A stretch of 36,622 bases of DNA from Chara braunii (GCA_003427395.1 BFEA01000010.1:3752881-3789502), one strand, 5' to 3'; counted from the stretch's first letter, positions 1 to 9,672 are shown. Made by a program: numbers and translations. Notes: a model not told the origin generated them from the letters alone.

Positions 1-34
<34 letters not shown>

Positions 35-231
35 CCTTTTTTTTTACGCAATAGAAAACAACAGTGCCCCCCAAAAAAATATTGGCGTGTAGGGTTTTTT
101 TAGCCCTACACGCCATTTTTTTTTTTCATGAGTTAAAAAAAAAAAAATCCTGCACCGAACTTGGCTGGTCGGAGTGGCCGAACCCGACCGATTCGGCCGT
201 CGACCATGACCGCGGCTGGTTTTTCATCCCC
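1..231. mobile_element. End of an unidentified inserted element (partial)
   Basis: The integrase reading of the neighbouring gypsy element stops making sense near base 231, and unrelated sequence fills the rest up to the window edge. It holds a 34-base poly-T at the edge and a perfect 12-bp hairpin (83-94 with 104-115, 9-nt loop). A cluster of short CCGA/TCGG motifs lies at about 165-225, separated from the hairpin by homopolymer A and T runs. A motif cluster just inside an end, followed by A/T runs, is also seen in the elements at 16695 and 33385. I infer an insertion that interrupts the integrase. The other end lies outside the window, so neither terminal repeats nor a target duplication can be tested. 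A simple deletion junction is the alternative. Confidence 0.35.
83..115. repeat. Perfect 12-bp hairpin in A/T-rich flanks
   Basis: The arms TGGCGTGTAGGG and CCCTACACGCCA are fully complementary around a 9-nt T-rich loop. A-rich sequence lies on one side and T-rich on the other, so the pairing could extend imperfectly. It resembles a bacterial terminator, but the setting is eukaryotic. It more likely belongs to the inserted element. Confidence 0.6.
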
Positions 232-648
232 GGTCAGCTCAGTTTTAGCTGTTGCAGGCATTGCGACTAACGTAGCGTACTTACTAAACCTATCCACAAT
301 GACAGAGACATGGCGCATTCCACTCTTGATGGTGACCAGTGTACCATGAAGTTCATGGACAAGCTCTCACCAGGCCTTTTCGGAATCGGAAGGGGCTTTA
401 GAAGCCCAAGAGGAGCCTGTGTTCGTGGCTTGTCCTTCTGACAGACCTGACAAGTTTCCACGTACAGCTTAGCGTCTTTCATCATCGTGGGCCACCAGAA
501 CCTCTGCAGCAGATTGGCTGCTGTCTTTTTATAGCCAAAATGTCCGGTGGCATCATTACACTCTCCTAAAAACAAACTACGCAAAGACTCTCTATCTGGC
601 ACACACTGACGTTTATTCCCTGCCTTCTCGAGGAACAGCAGTCCGTTG
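232..648 (-). pseudogene. Integrase fragment (zinc-binding domain and start of catalytic core)
   Basis: The minus-strand reading contains the H2C2 zinc-binding domain of retroviral-type integrases. The motif CNDATGHFG is followed by FWWPTMMKDAKLYVETCQVC, giving the second His and both Cys ligands. The first ligand, normally His, is Asn here. A frameshift near 318 moves the catalytic core into another frame (MRHVSVIVDRFSKYATLVAM), which holds the first core strand with its Asp (VDRFSKY). The reading ends at about 232, so the later Asp and Glu of the DDE triad and the C-terminal domain are absent. A further frameshift near 645-655 separates it from the RT-RNase H frame. The domain order and phrasing are typical of Ty3/gypsy pol. 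It cannot make an active integrase. Confidence 0.85.
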
Positions 649-2196
649 TCGAACAGAAGTCACCTTGTCCTTCGCCTCGAGTCTACGTATGATCTCAGAC
701 ATGGACTGGTCCTCACGATAGGCTTTCACCAAAGAGTGAGTGACAACGTTCGCGAGCTCGACCTTATTAATCAACGCACCAAAGAAATCAGGCCTGCGCG
801 ATAAGGCATCAACAACTTTGTTGTACTCCCCTTTTAGATACTGCGGTTCGAAGTCATACTGTTCAACGAGTTCGGTCCAGCGCTTCAATGCATCAGAGAG
901 CACTGGTTGGGTTCTCATCCACTTCAGGGTTTGATGATCAGTCCTGACGGTGAAGAACCCCCCAAGGAGGTAATGTCTCCAATGGGTCAGTGCCTTGTAA
1001 ATAGCGTAGAGCTCTTTCTCATAAGTGGACTTAACTAACTTCTGAGACGACATCTTCTTGGACATGTACTCAACTGGCCTCAACTTTGGCCCCTCCTGCT
1101 GCGCGAGCACGACGCCTATGCCATATTGGCTAGCATCCGTGGTGACTATAAACGGCTTGTCAGGATCGGGAAGCTTCAAGACCTCGTGTGGTGTCAACGC
1201 ATGCTTCAGATTTATGAAAGCAGCCTCACACCTGTCTGTCCACTCCCACGGGGTGTCAAGGCGGGTCAAGTCAATCAAAGGGGCGGCCACCATACTGTAG
1301 TTCTTAACAAAATTACAGTAGTAGCCGGTCATCCCTAAGAAAAACCTCGTCTCAGTCACAGACTGAGGACGCGGCCAGTCACGAATGCTGGCCACCTTCG
1401 CGTCATCGGGCTTCAATCCCTCCACGGAAATCTCATGACCCAAGTACAAGATGCGGGCGATGCCAAACTCGCACTTCTCACCGTTGATCTTGAACTTGTG
1501 CTGTCGAAGGAGACTAAGGACTTTGTCCAGATGAGGTATGTGCTCTTCGATAGTCCTACTAAAGATAAGTATATCATCGAGGTACATGATGGCAAACTTG
1601 TCCAAGTAGTTATGAAAGATCCGATTCATCGTGTGTCGAAAGGTGCCAGGAGCATTGCAAAGGCCGAAAGGCATCACCACAAACTCGTACAAACTGCACC
1701 TGGTCTGAAATGCGGTTTTGTGCTGATCCTCGGGCCGTATAGCAATCGGATGGTACCCAGACTTCATATCTATGTTATTGAAGTAACGACACCCTTGCAC
1801 TCGATCTAACAAGTCGTCGATGCGAGGTAGTGGCTGTTGGTTCTTGACAGTGATGGCATTGAGGCCCTTATAGTCAATGCACATCCTCAGAGTGCCCCCC
1901 TTCTTTGGTACGAATAGGACTGGAGAACCATAAGGAGAGACACTCGGTCGGATCCAACCCTTCTCTACGAGTTCCTTGAGTTGGTGGCGAAGCTCATCAA
2001 GCTCGCCTGGAGACATCCGATAGATCCCACCCTTTGGGATGCTAGACCCTGGGATAATCTTTAACGCGTGGACAACCTCCCTCTCAACAACCCCTGTAGG
2101 CTCTTCAAATAGATCAGAATACCCAACAACTGCTCCCTCTGTCTTTGGCGGCATTTTTACCGGCTCGCGTGCTGCAGAGACATATATTAGATACAT
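613..2196 (-). CDS. pol (RT-RH): Ty3/gypsy reverse transcriptase-RNase H (open frame of a broken pol)
   Basis: This 527-codon open frame would copy element RNA into cDNA in cytoplasmic particles. The RT fingers begin near residue 60 (MSPGELDELRHQLKELVEKG). The first catalytic Asp is D143 in NIDMKSGYH, MPFGLCNAP follows at about 175-183, and the catalytic YLDD box is at 205-208. The thumb and connection carry YLGHEIS and FFLGMTGYY. RNase H follows with D354 (TTDASQYG), E395 (YEKELYAIY), D420 (VRTDHQTLKWM) and D463 (VVDALSRRP), so all acidic active-site residues are present. No true start is claimed: pol is normally translated as part of a polyprotein, and a stop lies just upstream near 2214. 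The last 15 or so residues (after VTSV) are read in a wrong frame because of an indel. Its preservation contrasts with the decay on both sides. Confidence 0.9.
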   Translation of the reverse strand: MYLIYVSAAREPVKMPPKTEGAVVGYSDLFEEPTGVVEREVVHALKIIPGSSIPKGGIYRMSPGELDELRHQLKELVEKGWIRPSVSPYGSPVLFVPKKGGTLRMCIDYKGLNAITVKNQQPLPRIDDLLDRVQGCRYFNNIDMKSGYHPIAIRPEDQHKTAFQTRCSLYEFVVMPFGLCNAPGTFRHTMNRIFHNYLDKFAIMYLDDILIFSRTIEEHIPHLDKVLSLLRQHKFKINGEKCEFGIARILYLGHEISVEGLKPDDAKVASIRDWPRPQSVTETRFFLGMTGYYCNFVKNYSMVAAPLIDLTRLDTPWEWTDRCEAAFINLKHALTPHEVLKLPDPDKPFIVTTDASQYGIGVVLAQQEGPKLRPVEYMSKKMSSQKLVKSTYEKELYAIYKALTHWRHYLLGGFFTVRTDHQTLKWMRTQPVLSDALKRWTELVEQYDFEPQYLKGEYNKVVDALSRRPDFFGALINKVELANVVTHSLVKAYREDQSMSEIIRRLEAKDKVTSVRQRTAVPREGRE

Positions 2197-2221
2197 ACCC
2201 TCCTCCGGATTCTACTTGTAA

Positions 2222-2565
2222 TAATTATAGAACGCGACCACACACATGCATCTGCAGGACTCGATCACACTACTAGCCTTCAACTTACGTAATCTGGCGG
2301 TCCCCCCACCTGGCAAAGTGTCAGTTGGTTAGAGTATACGCCTGATAAGTGTAAAGTCAGTAGTTCAAATCTACTTAGGCCCACTCTGCTCTGTTGGCGA
2401 GCCGCGCTTGCAAGAGCGTTTTCTTTTCTTTTCTTTGATTTTCTTTCCTTCGGCCTCTCATCTCACGGCGAGCGCACCACAAAGTGGATTGATGGCGGAA
2501 ATAGATTAATGGTAGTGTTTGACCACTTTACGGTCCCAGTCAAACTGGGGTTGTGCCATGGAGAG
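2222..2565 (-). other. Protease-RT interval with degraded linker and inserted sequence
   Basis: After the stop that ends the protease frame, the minus strand still reads LSMAQPQFDWD, the usual gypsy continuation, to about 2520. Similarity is then lost until just before the RT frame near 2214. The roughly 300 bp in between hold a tRNA-like sequence (2310-2383) and a pyrimidine-rich tract of repeated TTTTCTTTTC near 2419-2452. An insertion into the linker is the simplest explanation. I see no clear target duplication. Confidence 0.5.
2310..2383 (+). tRNA. Degenerate tRNA-Ile(GAU)-like sequence (pseudogene)
   Basis: The 3' two thirds fold as a tRNA. The anticodon arm has five pairs (2337-2341 with 2349-2353, one G-U) closing a 7-nt loop with anticodon GAT at 2344-2346. 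A perfect 5-bp T arm (2359-2363 with 2371-2375) has loop TTCAAAT, matching a Pol III B box. The 3' acceptor strand TAGGCCC is followed by A. The D-loop AGTTGGTTA is normal. The 5' acceptor strand pairs at only about three of seven positions and the D stem at two of four, so it is not functional. Anticodon GAU is the organellar and bacterial form of tRNA-Ile, which suggests an organelle-derived copy. A tRNA-derived SINE head with a pyrimidine-rich tail is the alternative. Confidence 0.65.
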
Positions 2566-3110
2566 TTAGTAGATACCTAACAAGATATCCATAGGGAGAT
2601 CAACCCTCGCTAGGAAAGAGACGCGATGTCTCAGTTCCCGTCCCGCGTACGGGAAACAACACTCAACATCCTGGAGGTAGTCATTGACTACTATGAGCTG
2701 CTTGTTGGCACAGGTCGACTCCACAGGTCGACGCAGGCGTTGCACTCGCCCCTGTAAGCGCAGTCTCTCAACGCACGGGCGACTAATGAAGTTCCTTGCC
2801 GAGCAAGTATCATAATAGGCCCCGACCTTGGGGCTGCCGATGACTACCTCACCGACAAACATCTCTCCCGTAGGGGCTTTAGCCAATACCGTCCAAGAAG
2901 CTAGTGGGTCTGATCTAAACCACTCCTCCTCTAGCTCCTCTAAGGACTCAAACACATTCATCGAACAGAGGCTCGATGGGAATTGTGTTTGAGGGACGAC
3001 GATGGAGTCAGTAGCTTGGGCCATCTCTCGAGATGGTGAGGGTGTGTCCACCACCTCGACCCTAGCAGGAACAACTACCATTCCTACTGACGCGACGTGT
3101 TTCCTGGAAC
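2566..3110 (-). pseudogene. Retropepsin-type aspartic protease domain, damaged
   Basis: This is the domain that cleaves the Gag-Pol polyprotein. The minus-strand frame from about 3110 carries GSPKVGAYYDTCSARNFIS, the place where gypsy proteases have Asp-Thr/Ser-Gly followed by A.HNFIS. Here the triad is D-T-C, so the Gly is replaced. The domain ends with the typical LPMDILLG, followed by a stop (2566-2568) where a residue such as M or the D of MDWL is expected. The reading then resumes in the same frame. Upstream, the zinc-knuckle frame crosses into this one at about 3085-3110, by a frameshift or by an original gag-pol junction. The altered triad and the stop argue that it is inactive. Confidence 0.75.
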
Positions 3111-3632
3111 AGTGCCAGAACTGCTGGCCACATTGCTGCCAATGGAAGCGGTGGATCCCAACGCCTGCCCCATCGTAGGCGGGATCTTTTCGGTCACCTT
3201 CTTGTTTCGACACTTGAACTGGTTATGGCCATATTGGCCACAACGGATATAAGCATGCCGCATGTGCCGATCTCTCCACACGTCCTCATTAAGACCCGCT
3301 TTCTCCCATGGAGGAGCATTGGTGTCAACTTGACGCCTACACCGGGAACCTCTACGGCGTCTACCGGTCGCCTTACCTTTTTCAGCTACGACAATGACTA
3401 CTCCACCCGCCTGGAAGTTGTCATCCAATTCGATGGTGGAACCATCGTTGTCGACGAACATGATGCGTCCCTTCGCTTTCCAGTTGGGAGGCAATGACTT
3501 TTTTCGACCATCTGTCGTGGGTGGCTGACCATGCCCTATTTTTGCTTCAAGGTCTATGGCCTTCTTGCTAAACGAGGGGAAGTTGTGCATGTTGATGTTG
3601 GCCTCATCTGCCAACTGATTCCTGAGAGGCAT
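3084..3632 (-). pseudogene. gag (partial): Gag nucleocapsid part with altered zinc knuckle
   Basis: The frame begins MPLRNQLADEANINMHNF, a conserved gypsy Gag stretch after the capsid domain. It continues through a basic segment (KGKATGRRRRGSRCRRQ) to a CCHC-like knuckle. The knuckle reads Y-I-R-C-G-Q-Y-G-H-N-Q-F-K-C with spacing x2-x4-x4, so the first Cys is Tyr. This domain normally binds the element's RNA for packaging. The frame is offset from the capsid part, to which it is linked by the stretch REVTDAVERL after a stop and frame change near 3728. Confidence 0.75.
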
Positions 3633-3726
3633 GGGAAAGCATCTCAGGTAGGAGGTGAGTAAAACCTGGGGTCATAGCGCATCCTAGAGACACAGATCAG
3701 ACGCTCTACTGCGTCAGTGACCTCTC

Positions 3727-3996
3727 TTATTGAAACTGCTTGGTATGCAGTGTCAGGATCGCATCAGTAGCCTTTTGGGCCTCCTGAGGATCATGCCACC
3801 TATCTTCCACCAACTTGAGGAAGTCATCCATTTTCTGGGTGACCGCCCACGCGTGAAAGTCATGACCGTACCCCTGTAGTTGCACTAAACCACTCAACCA
3901 TCTTGCTGCACTCCCTTCTAGATAGGAGGCAGCCACAAACACTTCCTCGTGCGGCAAGGTAAGCTTGCACTTAACATAGACTGGCGTTGCCCTCAA
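3727..3996 (-). pseudogene. gag (partial): Gag capsid-like domain (retrotransposon gag family)
   Basis: The minus-strand reading has the pattern of the retrotransposon gag domain: YLEGSAARWLSGL, then F..W, then MDDFLKLVEDRWHDPQEA and KATDAILTL. It forms the shell of the particle. The frame ends at a TAA near 3727, and the continuation (REVTDAVERL) is in another frame, so Gag is interrupted here. Upstream codons to about 4050 are in doubtful frame. The start shown is simply the first in-frame Met and is not claimed as genuine. Confidence 0.75.
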
Positions 3997-4083
3997 CTTG
4001 AGGTTTTCGCCCCTCTTATCCCCTGTAAAGGGTTTAGGAGCAGCGATGGTCGTTTTTGGAACCCACTAACTTTGTCCCGGTAC

Positions 4084-4891
4084 CTACACCATTCCGGGCT
4101 CTGGACCCTGTGGTGCAGCCTGCTGCACTAGCTGCTGCTGGGGCTGTGTACCCTGCGGCTGTGCAGGCTGCGAGACAGCAGGCTGCCCGCTTACGTCAAC
4201 CTGCAACAGAGGTTGGGAGAACACTGTCTGTACAGGAACCTGTACACTAGGACCTGCTGAGAACCCTCCTGTTAACGACATGCCCAGGGAAACGGTTTGG
4301 ACCCATGTTGGGGAAACATATGGGATACCCCAATCATCGGTGGGCCATAAGGAGGAGGTTGTACAACGGGCCAGGCACCAGGCCGGGGCAGTGATGGTGC
4401 TGCCTACGCTCGCCCGACCAGCAACGCAAGACTCTGCTACAACACCTAGCAGGGTTGTTCACAACGTCCTCACATCGTCATCCATGTGCTCCAGGTCCAT
4501 TTCCTCTAACTCACTGATGGTTGTTCGTCTCCGCTGCATCCTGGCTCTTCTTCTAATCATTCTTTCCTTCTCTGATTTTATCTCTCCTAAGGCCTTCTGT
4601 AGTTGTGCCTCCTGCAGTGGTGCCTGCTGTATGGCGATCTCATCGGAAGTCAACACTAATGGCTGGCTTGCCATGACGCCAGTGGACTGACACTGGGTTT
4701 GCGTAACCATCTACGGTCCCTGAACTGCTAGCCAGGGAACTCGGCTGCGCGGCAGTTGCCATGGTTGCTGAAGCTGCAGCTTTGCTTGCGAATGCCCTGC
4801 TGGCCTCTGCTGCCCTAGCTCCCCGTTGCTGCTGCTGCCTCTCCCTTTGTTGGCGGAACAGCAACCTATCACCCTCGGGTCCTAATGCCAC
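4084..4891 (-). pseudogene. gag (partial): Gag N-terminal region, Gln-rich and helical, in several frames
   Basis: Three overlapping minus-strand frames share this stretch. The first (4891-4640) is rich in Q, R and A (FRQQRERQQQQRGARAAEAS) and looks like a coiled coil. The second (4710-4459) continues with EIAIQQAPLQEAQLQKALGE and a basic helix ending in acidic LEEMDLEHMDDD. The third (4281-4084) is Pro/Gln-rich (QPAQPQGTQPQQQLVQQAAP). Low-complexity Gln-rich helical N-termini before the capsid domain fit plant gypsy Gag. At least two indels separate the pieces. The Met near 4891 could be the original start, but the leader above it shows no strong evidence either way. Confidence 0.55.
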
Positions 4892-6253
4892 GTGGGCAAT
4901 CGGGCGTCTAGCCGATCACAAGATTCGGTCGTCCTCACTAGTGGTATCCCTATGGCTCGTAAGCTACAGAACTGTACACAATCTGCACTAAGACACTCTT
5001 TGATGCTTATCGCAGCGTAGTGCACAAACCGATTTCTAATTAAACTAATTATTCGTGGCTGCGTCAGAGAGTATATACATTTGGGTCCAACAGGTAAATT
5101 CAGGTTCCTACAAACAAAATTACTTTGACTTTGACTAGTTCATAAACAGAACCACAATGAACAGAAAACAGTTTTAAACCATGTTGACTGTCAGATGTTA
5201 ATGGTTGTACATCTAACTAATCAAAATGAAAATAGAATAATTTGTTGGGTCTGTTTACAGAGTGGAATCTTGCCCAAACTTATCACCTGGAATCTACTCC
5301 TCCCTCAGTTCTTCCTGAATGTCTCTCGTCGCCAAGGTCCCCGAGCAATCCGGACAGCATGTGTGTCTAAAGGTGTGCACACGGCCCACCCCTGTGCCCC
5401 GAGTCCTACTGAGCTGGCCAGCCCTGCACAGTCTTTATCCTTGAGTGCAGCGAGCCTTACACCGACTGATTGGCTGATCAGGAGGCGTTTTTATGGACGG
5501 CCCCCGAAGTCCTCTGGAATTATTTAACGTCGTAAACAGCACAACGATCACAGCCAACGGAAGGTACTCCGTCGGTGCTTATTTATAGACGCCCGGTCTC
5601 GTCTGTCCCATAGGGCTGGCCTGCCCTTCAGAACCGCTCTACAACGCAGCGAGCAGACGAAGGACAAAGCAGCAAAGGATGCGTGCTCTACTCCCGGTGG
5701 GTTGGCATGGTGACCGTGACCCAGTGCTTAGTCCAGGACTGTGACCCAGTGCTTCGTCCAGGGCCGTTCAAATAGCACCGCCCTCTCCTTCCAGATGCTC
5801 CACGTGAAGATTGACGACTCTCAAGGTTGAGCGCACACGACTCCTCACATGAGAGGACTCTCAAGACAGAACACACATCCTCACGGTAAGAAGTGTCGAA
5901 GAGTGTAAATAAGGTTACGTGCAACGTACCTCAAAATAGCTGCCCCCAACCACATATATTCTCACCAGATGACCCGATGTTGATTGTGATGACCAATCGC
6001 TGCTTCGACACAACCAGCATTGTACTACCGTTGCACCTCAGCATCAATCATACACTGGATAGTTCTCATCACTTTGCGAGCACCCAATAATCACCGCTTA
6101 GCCTTCCTGGCGATCCCCTCTCCACTTGGGTCGCCTGCTTATCTTCGGCCTCCTCACTGCACATGTCCCACGGCAGGGTCGCTCACCGCTCACACCGCGT
6201 GCATGTACCGCATTAGGCAAAAGACAAGCGCCACATTAGCGCACCGAACCACA
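4892..6253 (-). other. Untranslated leader of the gypsy element (inferred), no gene seen
   Basis: Nearly 1.4 kb lies between the candidate primer-binding site and the first Gag-like codons. I find no frame with family resemblance. A long leader or a later insertion would both explain it. Confidence 0.35.
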
Positions 6254-6265
6254 ACTCTAATACCA
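6254..6265 (-). promoter_or_regulatory. Candidate primer-binding site, tRNA-iMet type, decayed
   Basis: On the minus strand this reads TGGTATTAGAGT, which matches 10 of 12 bases of the plant initiator-Met type site TGGTATCAGAGC. Both differences are C to T. Three bases upstream the sequence TTGCA could be the end of the 5' LTR, giving LTR-CA, a short gap, then the site. The position upstream of gag and the correct strand support it. Chance similarity cannot be ruled out without a second LTR. Confidence 0.5.
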
Positions 6266-6269
6266 AATT

Positions 6270-7200
6270 GCAAGGAAGATGAGCAATAGCGAACTTCAGA
6301 AATCAAACAGCATCATACACATAAGACCAGATAGTCGTGACCTCGAACCAATAGCAGAATTGCATCACGAGTTTCACCAAATAAGAGCACAACAAAAGCT
6401 CATAATTGGCAATGCTGGACTAGTCTCATCATCATCAACGAAGAACCAATGTTGATATCCTATCTGGCGCTCAGCGCCCAGACTACAGATGGCAAATCCT
6501 ATCTAGCCTACTCGACGATGCCGTTGATGACGTCAACAACTCCCCGAAGTAAGAGCAGATCTCGGACAGTGCCGTACGCTTCAAGCACCAGGTATGTCTC
6601 TCGTATCACTCGTAACCTCGTTCCCCAACTCATAGATGCCTCATGCACCCAAGGACCACCATGCGCCCCATCCAGCATACAACAGCGCAGCTCGGCTATG
6701 GTTGCTTGCTCCTTCCCTCTTGCCCGTGAGCCCGTGAGCTTGACCAGCGTTAGCATAGCAACGCTTGCACAGCATGCAGCCAGTGCTTGAATGTTTAATG
6801 CTTGGGCAGGCCCTTCCCTATATTGAAGTGGCCTGCTGTTGCGTGTTGTGCTGCGGTACAGGGCTCCGGCCCAGTAGCTTCCGGTAGGCCCAGGGAGCCT
6901 GAGCCTCAGCCCAAACAAATCAGGCCCAAGGCCACCTACAGTTATCCGTGCCCAACTGCTCAGTCTGAGTTGGGTCCATGCTGCGTATCTCGCCCAGGGC
7001 CTGATTTAGATACATTTGATAAAGGAGGTTAGGGCCTGGGCGTCTGCAACCAACTGGCGCTGCGCAAGTGCTTGAATCTTACCCCAGTTGCGAAGTAATA
7101 AAAAATAGTCCTCTTGTCGTCTATCGAGCCGGCGTTCACTTAGGGCGGCCGAGCTGTTGCAAATAGGGGCCCGGTAGGGCTTATTGAGGCCTTGTGCCTC
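6270..7200 (-). other. Probable 5' LTR of the gypsy element, outer end not determined
   Basis: Sequence directly above the primer-binding site should be LTR. No second copy exists in the window, so the boundary cannot be placed. No gene is visible in this stretch. Confidence 0.3.
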
Positions 7201-7259
7201 GCATAAGTAAGCTTCCCAAATTTATACTTAGTCATATATGAACTTAGACAAAAGTTGAA

Positions 7260-7620
7260 CTTTGTAAAAAAACAACTATTTGACTAACTCTTTGGATTTG
7301 CAAACATTTGGGCAGCACTTCCTTTAGCGAAAGTGCCTCTCCAAGATTTATACAAAGTCAAATATGAGAAAAAAATCTATCTAAGAAATTGCTGAAATTT
7401 TTTAAAAGGCATATATTTGACTAACTCTTTGGATTTGCAGAAATTTGGGCAGCACTTTCTTTAGTGAAAATGCCTATCCAACATTTATATAAAGTCATAA
7501 CTCTTAAAATTTGCAGAAATTTGGGCAGCATTCCTTCAGTGGAAGTGCCTCTCCAAGATTTATACCAAGTTAATATGAGAAATAAATCTATCTGAGAAAA
7601 TGCTGAAATTGAACTAAGTA
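7260..7620. repeat. Degenerate tandem repeat, AT-rich, 3 to 4 copies
   Basis: The core ATTTGGGCAGCA recurs at about 7306, 7443 and 7519. It is preceded each time by a version of GGATTTGCAGAA and followed by GTGCCTCTCCAAGATTTATA. Copies one and two share a longer unit of about 137 bp; the third follows after about 76 bp. The copies differ by scattered substitutions, so the array is old. No coding potential is seen. Confidence 0.7.
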
Positions 7621-7819
7621 AAAATAAATTTAACTCATAAAATGCAGGAATTTAACTAACTTCTATAGCTCCATCACCTGGCAAGCATCTAAAGCAACTA
7701 CCTACCAAAGCTAAAGCTAAGAACAAGCAGAATTCATACTCGACCACATATAAGTCAATACCACAATGAGTAAGTATTCTCATAAAAACCCCAAGTTATT
7801 TTCACCTAAATACTTCATC

Positions 7820-8494
7820 GTCCTTTAGTTAGATAAACCCCAATACCCTAGCTTACATATGAGATAAAAATATTAAGCCAAATCGAAACCCAATTTACTT
7901 AACCTTTGCCTTTGTATACACAAAACAGAGGGCAAAATTACTTCTTTCTTCATTGGGCAGTTAACTAGATCAAACCGAAGCCACATTATCTAGTCCTGCC
8001 AAGTGTTTAATATCTAAGTTTATAATAACTCTCTGAACCTTTTTGTCTTTTGAAGACTAAGAGTGAGCCAAACCAAAGCCACATTACTTAGTCTGCCTTT
8101 AAGTTACATTCTTAATTAAATATCTCTTCACCTTTTTGTGGTAAGCTATAGTCAGACCAAACTGTATCCACATTGTCTGAATAGCTTGTTCAATAAGTAA
8201 AAAGAATATTACATATTCTGCAGACTGGTGAGGGTTCAGGCTCTTCATGAGTCGGTGAAACTCCGACGAAACAGTGTGCCACAACCCCTCGTTTGTTGTC
8301 CTCTTCTCCCTCTCTGCCAATATTTTACCGCGCAACTCTGTTTGACTATATATAGAAAATCATATTCTTAAGTTTCTCGTTATGTGTGAGACTTTCAGAC
8401 TAAGCCACACCAAAGTCACATTGCTCAATGTTCAGTCCAAACCTCCCTCGGAAAGAAACAAGTAGTTGGATCTGACCGAAGCCACATTACCCAA
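7820..8494. repeat. Array of small hairpins with constant loop and changing stems (left part)
   Basis: Hairpins recur roughly every 90-100 bp up to 8190, then again at 8400-8494. Each has a 17-nt loop ending ACCRAAGCCACATT or a close variant, enclosed by inverted arms whose sequence differs from copy to copy. Clear cases: 7964-7970 with 7988-7994; 8054-8061 with 8087-8094 (arms set further out); 8143-8157 with 8175-8187 (13 pairs and a 2-nt bulge); 8466-8471 with 8489-8494 (one mismatch). Weaker ones are at 7873-7902, 8401-8427 and perhaps 7827-7853. Spacers between some copies share a CTCT..ACCTTTTTGT motif. No protein frame explains the pattern. Function is unknown. Confidence 0.7.
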
Positions 8495-8497
8495 GTC

Positions 8498-8519
8498 TTA
8501 AACCACTAGTACCTCCGCC
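8498..8519. repeat. Left arm of a 22-bp inverted repeat (partner 11140-11161)
   Basis: This sequence and the reverse complement of 11140-11161 agree at 20 of 22 positions. They now lie 2.6 kb apart. Once the 8610-11056 insertion is removed they would be about 165 bp apart and placed almost symmetrically around the insertion site. Confidence 0.75.
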
Positions 8520-9477
8520 ACTGTTGTGAAAATAAGGAACAAGTAGCAGTTTTCCCAAACTCCTCAAGATTCGGAGGCCGGGCCCGAAGACGATTGCCAT
8601 TGATAAATCATAAGTAGCAAATTTGGATATCTGGCAGACCAATGTTATCCGGAATTTTCAATCCGGATGAAATATCCGGATTAATTTTGGATATGGAAAA
8701 CCCAGCCCTGCGCAAAATATTTTTTTTTTACCGAAGAAAACTCAAAAAAATCTGGAAAAAATTATGTTGTTCATATTAATGATCTGAACAACTTTTGGCT
8801 TGAGGCCATCTTTGATTACTTAACAAATGTGAAAATAAAAAATAAACAGAACAAGAAAATAATATTTAGATAAAAAATTATAGAATGAATTAAGCATCCC
8901 CCCTCTAAACCCCTTTATTCCCTATCTTATCCCCTTTGAACCCTTCCAGGCCTTGTTAAGCTTTTAATGAAATAGGAACGTAGATCTATTGTATCTCCTA
9001 ACACTTGAAAGCACTTGTAGTGCCATCTCACTGTCTGGTGCCTCACGGGGATGATGCGGGTTAACATGTCGTGTGAGGCAGGGTAAGGCTCTCTATTGGG
9101 TCTTGCATAAGGAGGAATCACTTGTGCTCTTCTTCTTGCACAATTTGGTGGAGGAGGTCGGCAAGGAGCAAGAGGGAGAGGAGCGCTGTGTGTCCCACGA
9201 GATGTGAGGAGTGGAGGGGGATAAGGAGTGGAGTGTTTGAGACTGTCTTCGTTTTCGCGACATACAAGCAGCAGTATTAAGCAACGGGGAGAGGTCGTTC
9301 ATTTGCAGCAACGGGCTACAACGACAGGCATCATCATCAAGGAGTTATTCGTCACCTTCATCGTTTTTATTAGCATCAACCGGGTAGGTTTCAACTTTAA
9401 CATCATGTTTAGGGGGGCTGCGCGACACTCATCATTAAAATTTCATCATCGGCACTGCTCGCCCCTTTTAGTGTCAT

Positions 9478-9672
9478 CACCATCATCATCATCCGGTTTT
9501 CAGCACTAGCAGCATCTTGAGTTAGCGCAGGGTGATGGGCGCGATCATCATCATAGTCATTATCATCTTAATCATCACTACCATTATCATCATCATCTTA
9601 TCAGCATCATCATCATTGTCAGTATCATCATTTATCATCATCATCAACATCACTATCAGATTCATCATCATT
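9478..9672. repeat. Imperfect (ATC)n trinucleotide repeat
   Basis: Runs of CATCATCAT interspersed with AT-rich variants inside the 2.45-kb hAT-type element. Frames through it give only low-complexity peptides. Confidence 0.85.

Larger units (their letters stand above)
232..6269 (-). mobile_element. Ty3/gypsy LTR retrotransposon, decayed and incomplete
   Basis: Reading the minus strand from high to low coordinates gives a candidate primer-binding site (6254-6265), a leader, a gag with a capsid-like domain and zinc knuckle, aspartic protease, reverse transcriptase, RNase H and the N-terminal part of integrase. RT and RNase H before integrase is the Ty3/gypsy order. Gag is split by several frame changes, and protease ends at a stop. 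RT is separated from integrase by a frameshift near 645-655, and integrase has another near 318 and is cut off near 232. No 3' LTR is visible. The 5' LTR should lie just above 6269, but its outer boundary cannot be set without a second copy. It is a dead copy that could move only if supplied in trans, and its lack of a 3' end makes even that unlikely. Confidence 0.85.

Noticed and set aside
1-34. Poly-A tail of a retroposed copy at the window edge
   Set aside because: Only a homopolymer at the edge; nothing adjacent shows a processed gene, and homopolymers are common here.
83-115. Rho-independent terminator
   Set aside because: The hairpin plus T run looks right, but no bacterial gene is nearby and all other features are eukaryotic.
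8099-8335. 78-codon minus-strand frame through hairpin 3
   Set aside because: Covers only one hairpin and is not conserved in the other copies, so it does not explain the repeated loop.
9228-9509. 93-codon plus-strand frame
   Set aside because: Ends in the ATC microsatellite and shows no conserved pattern.
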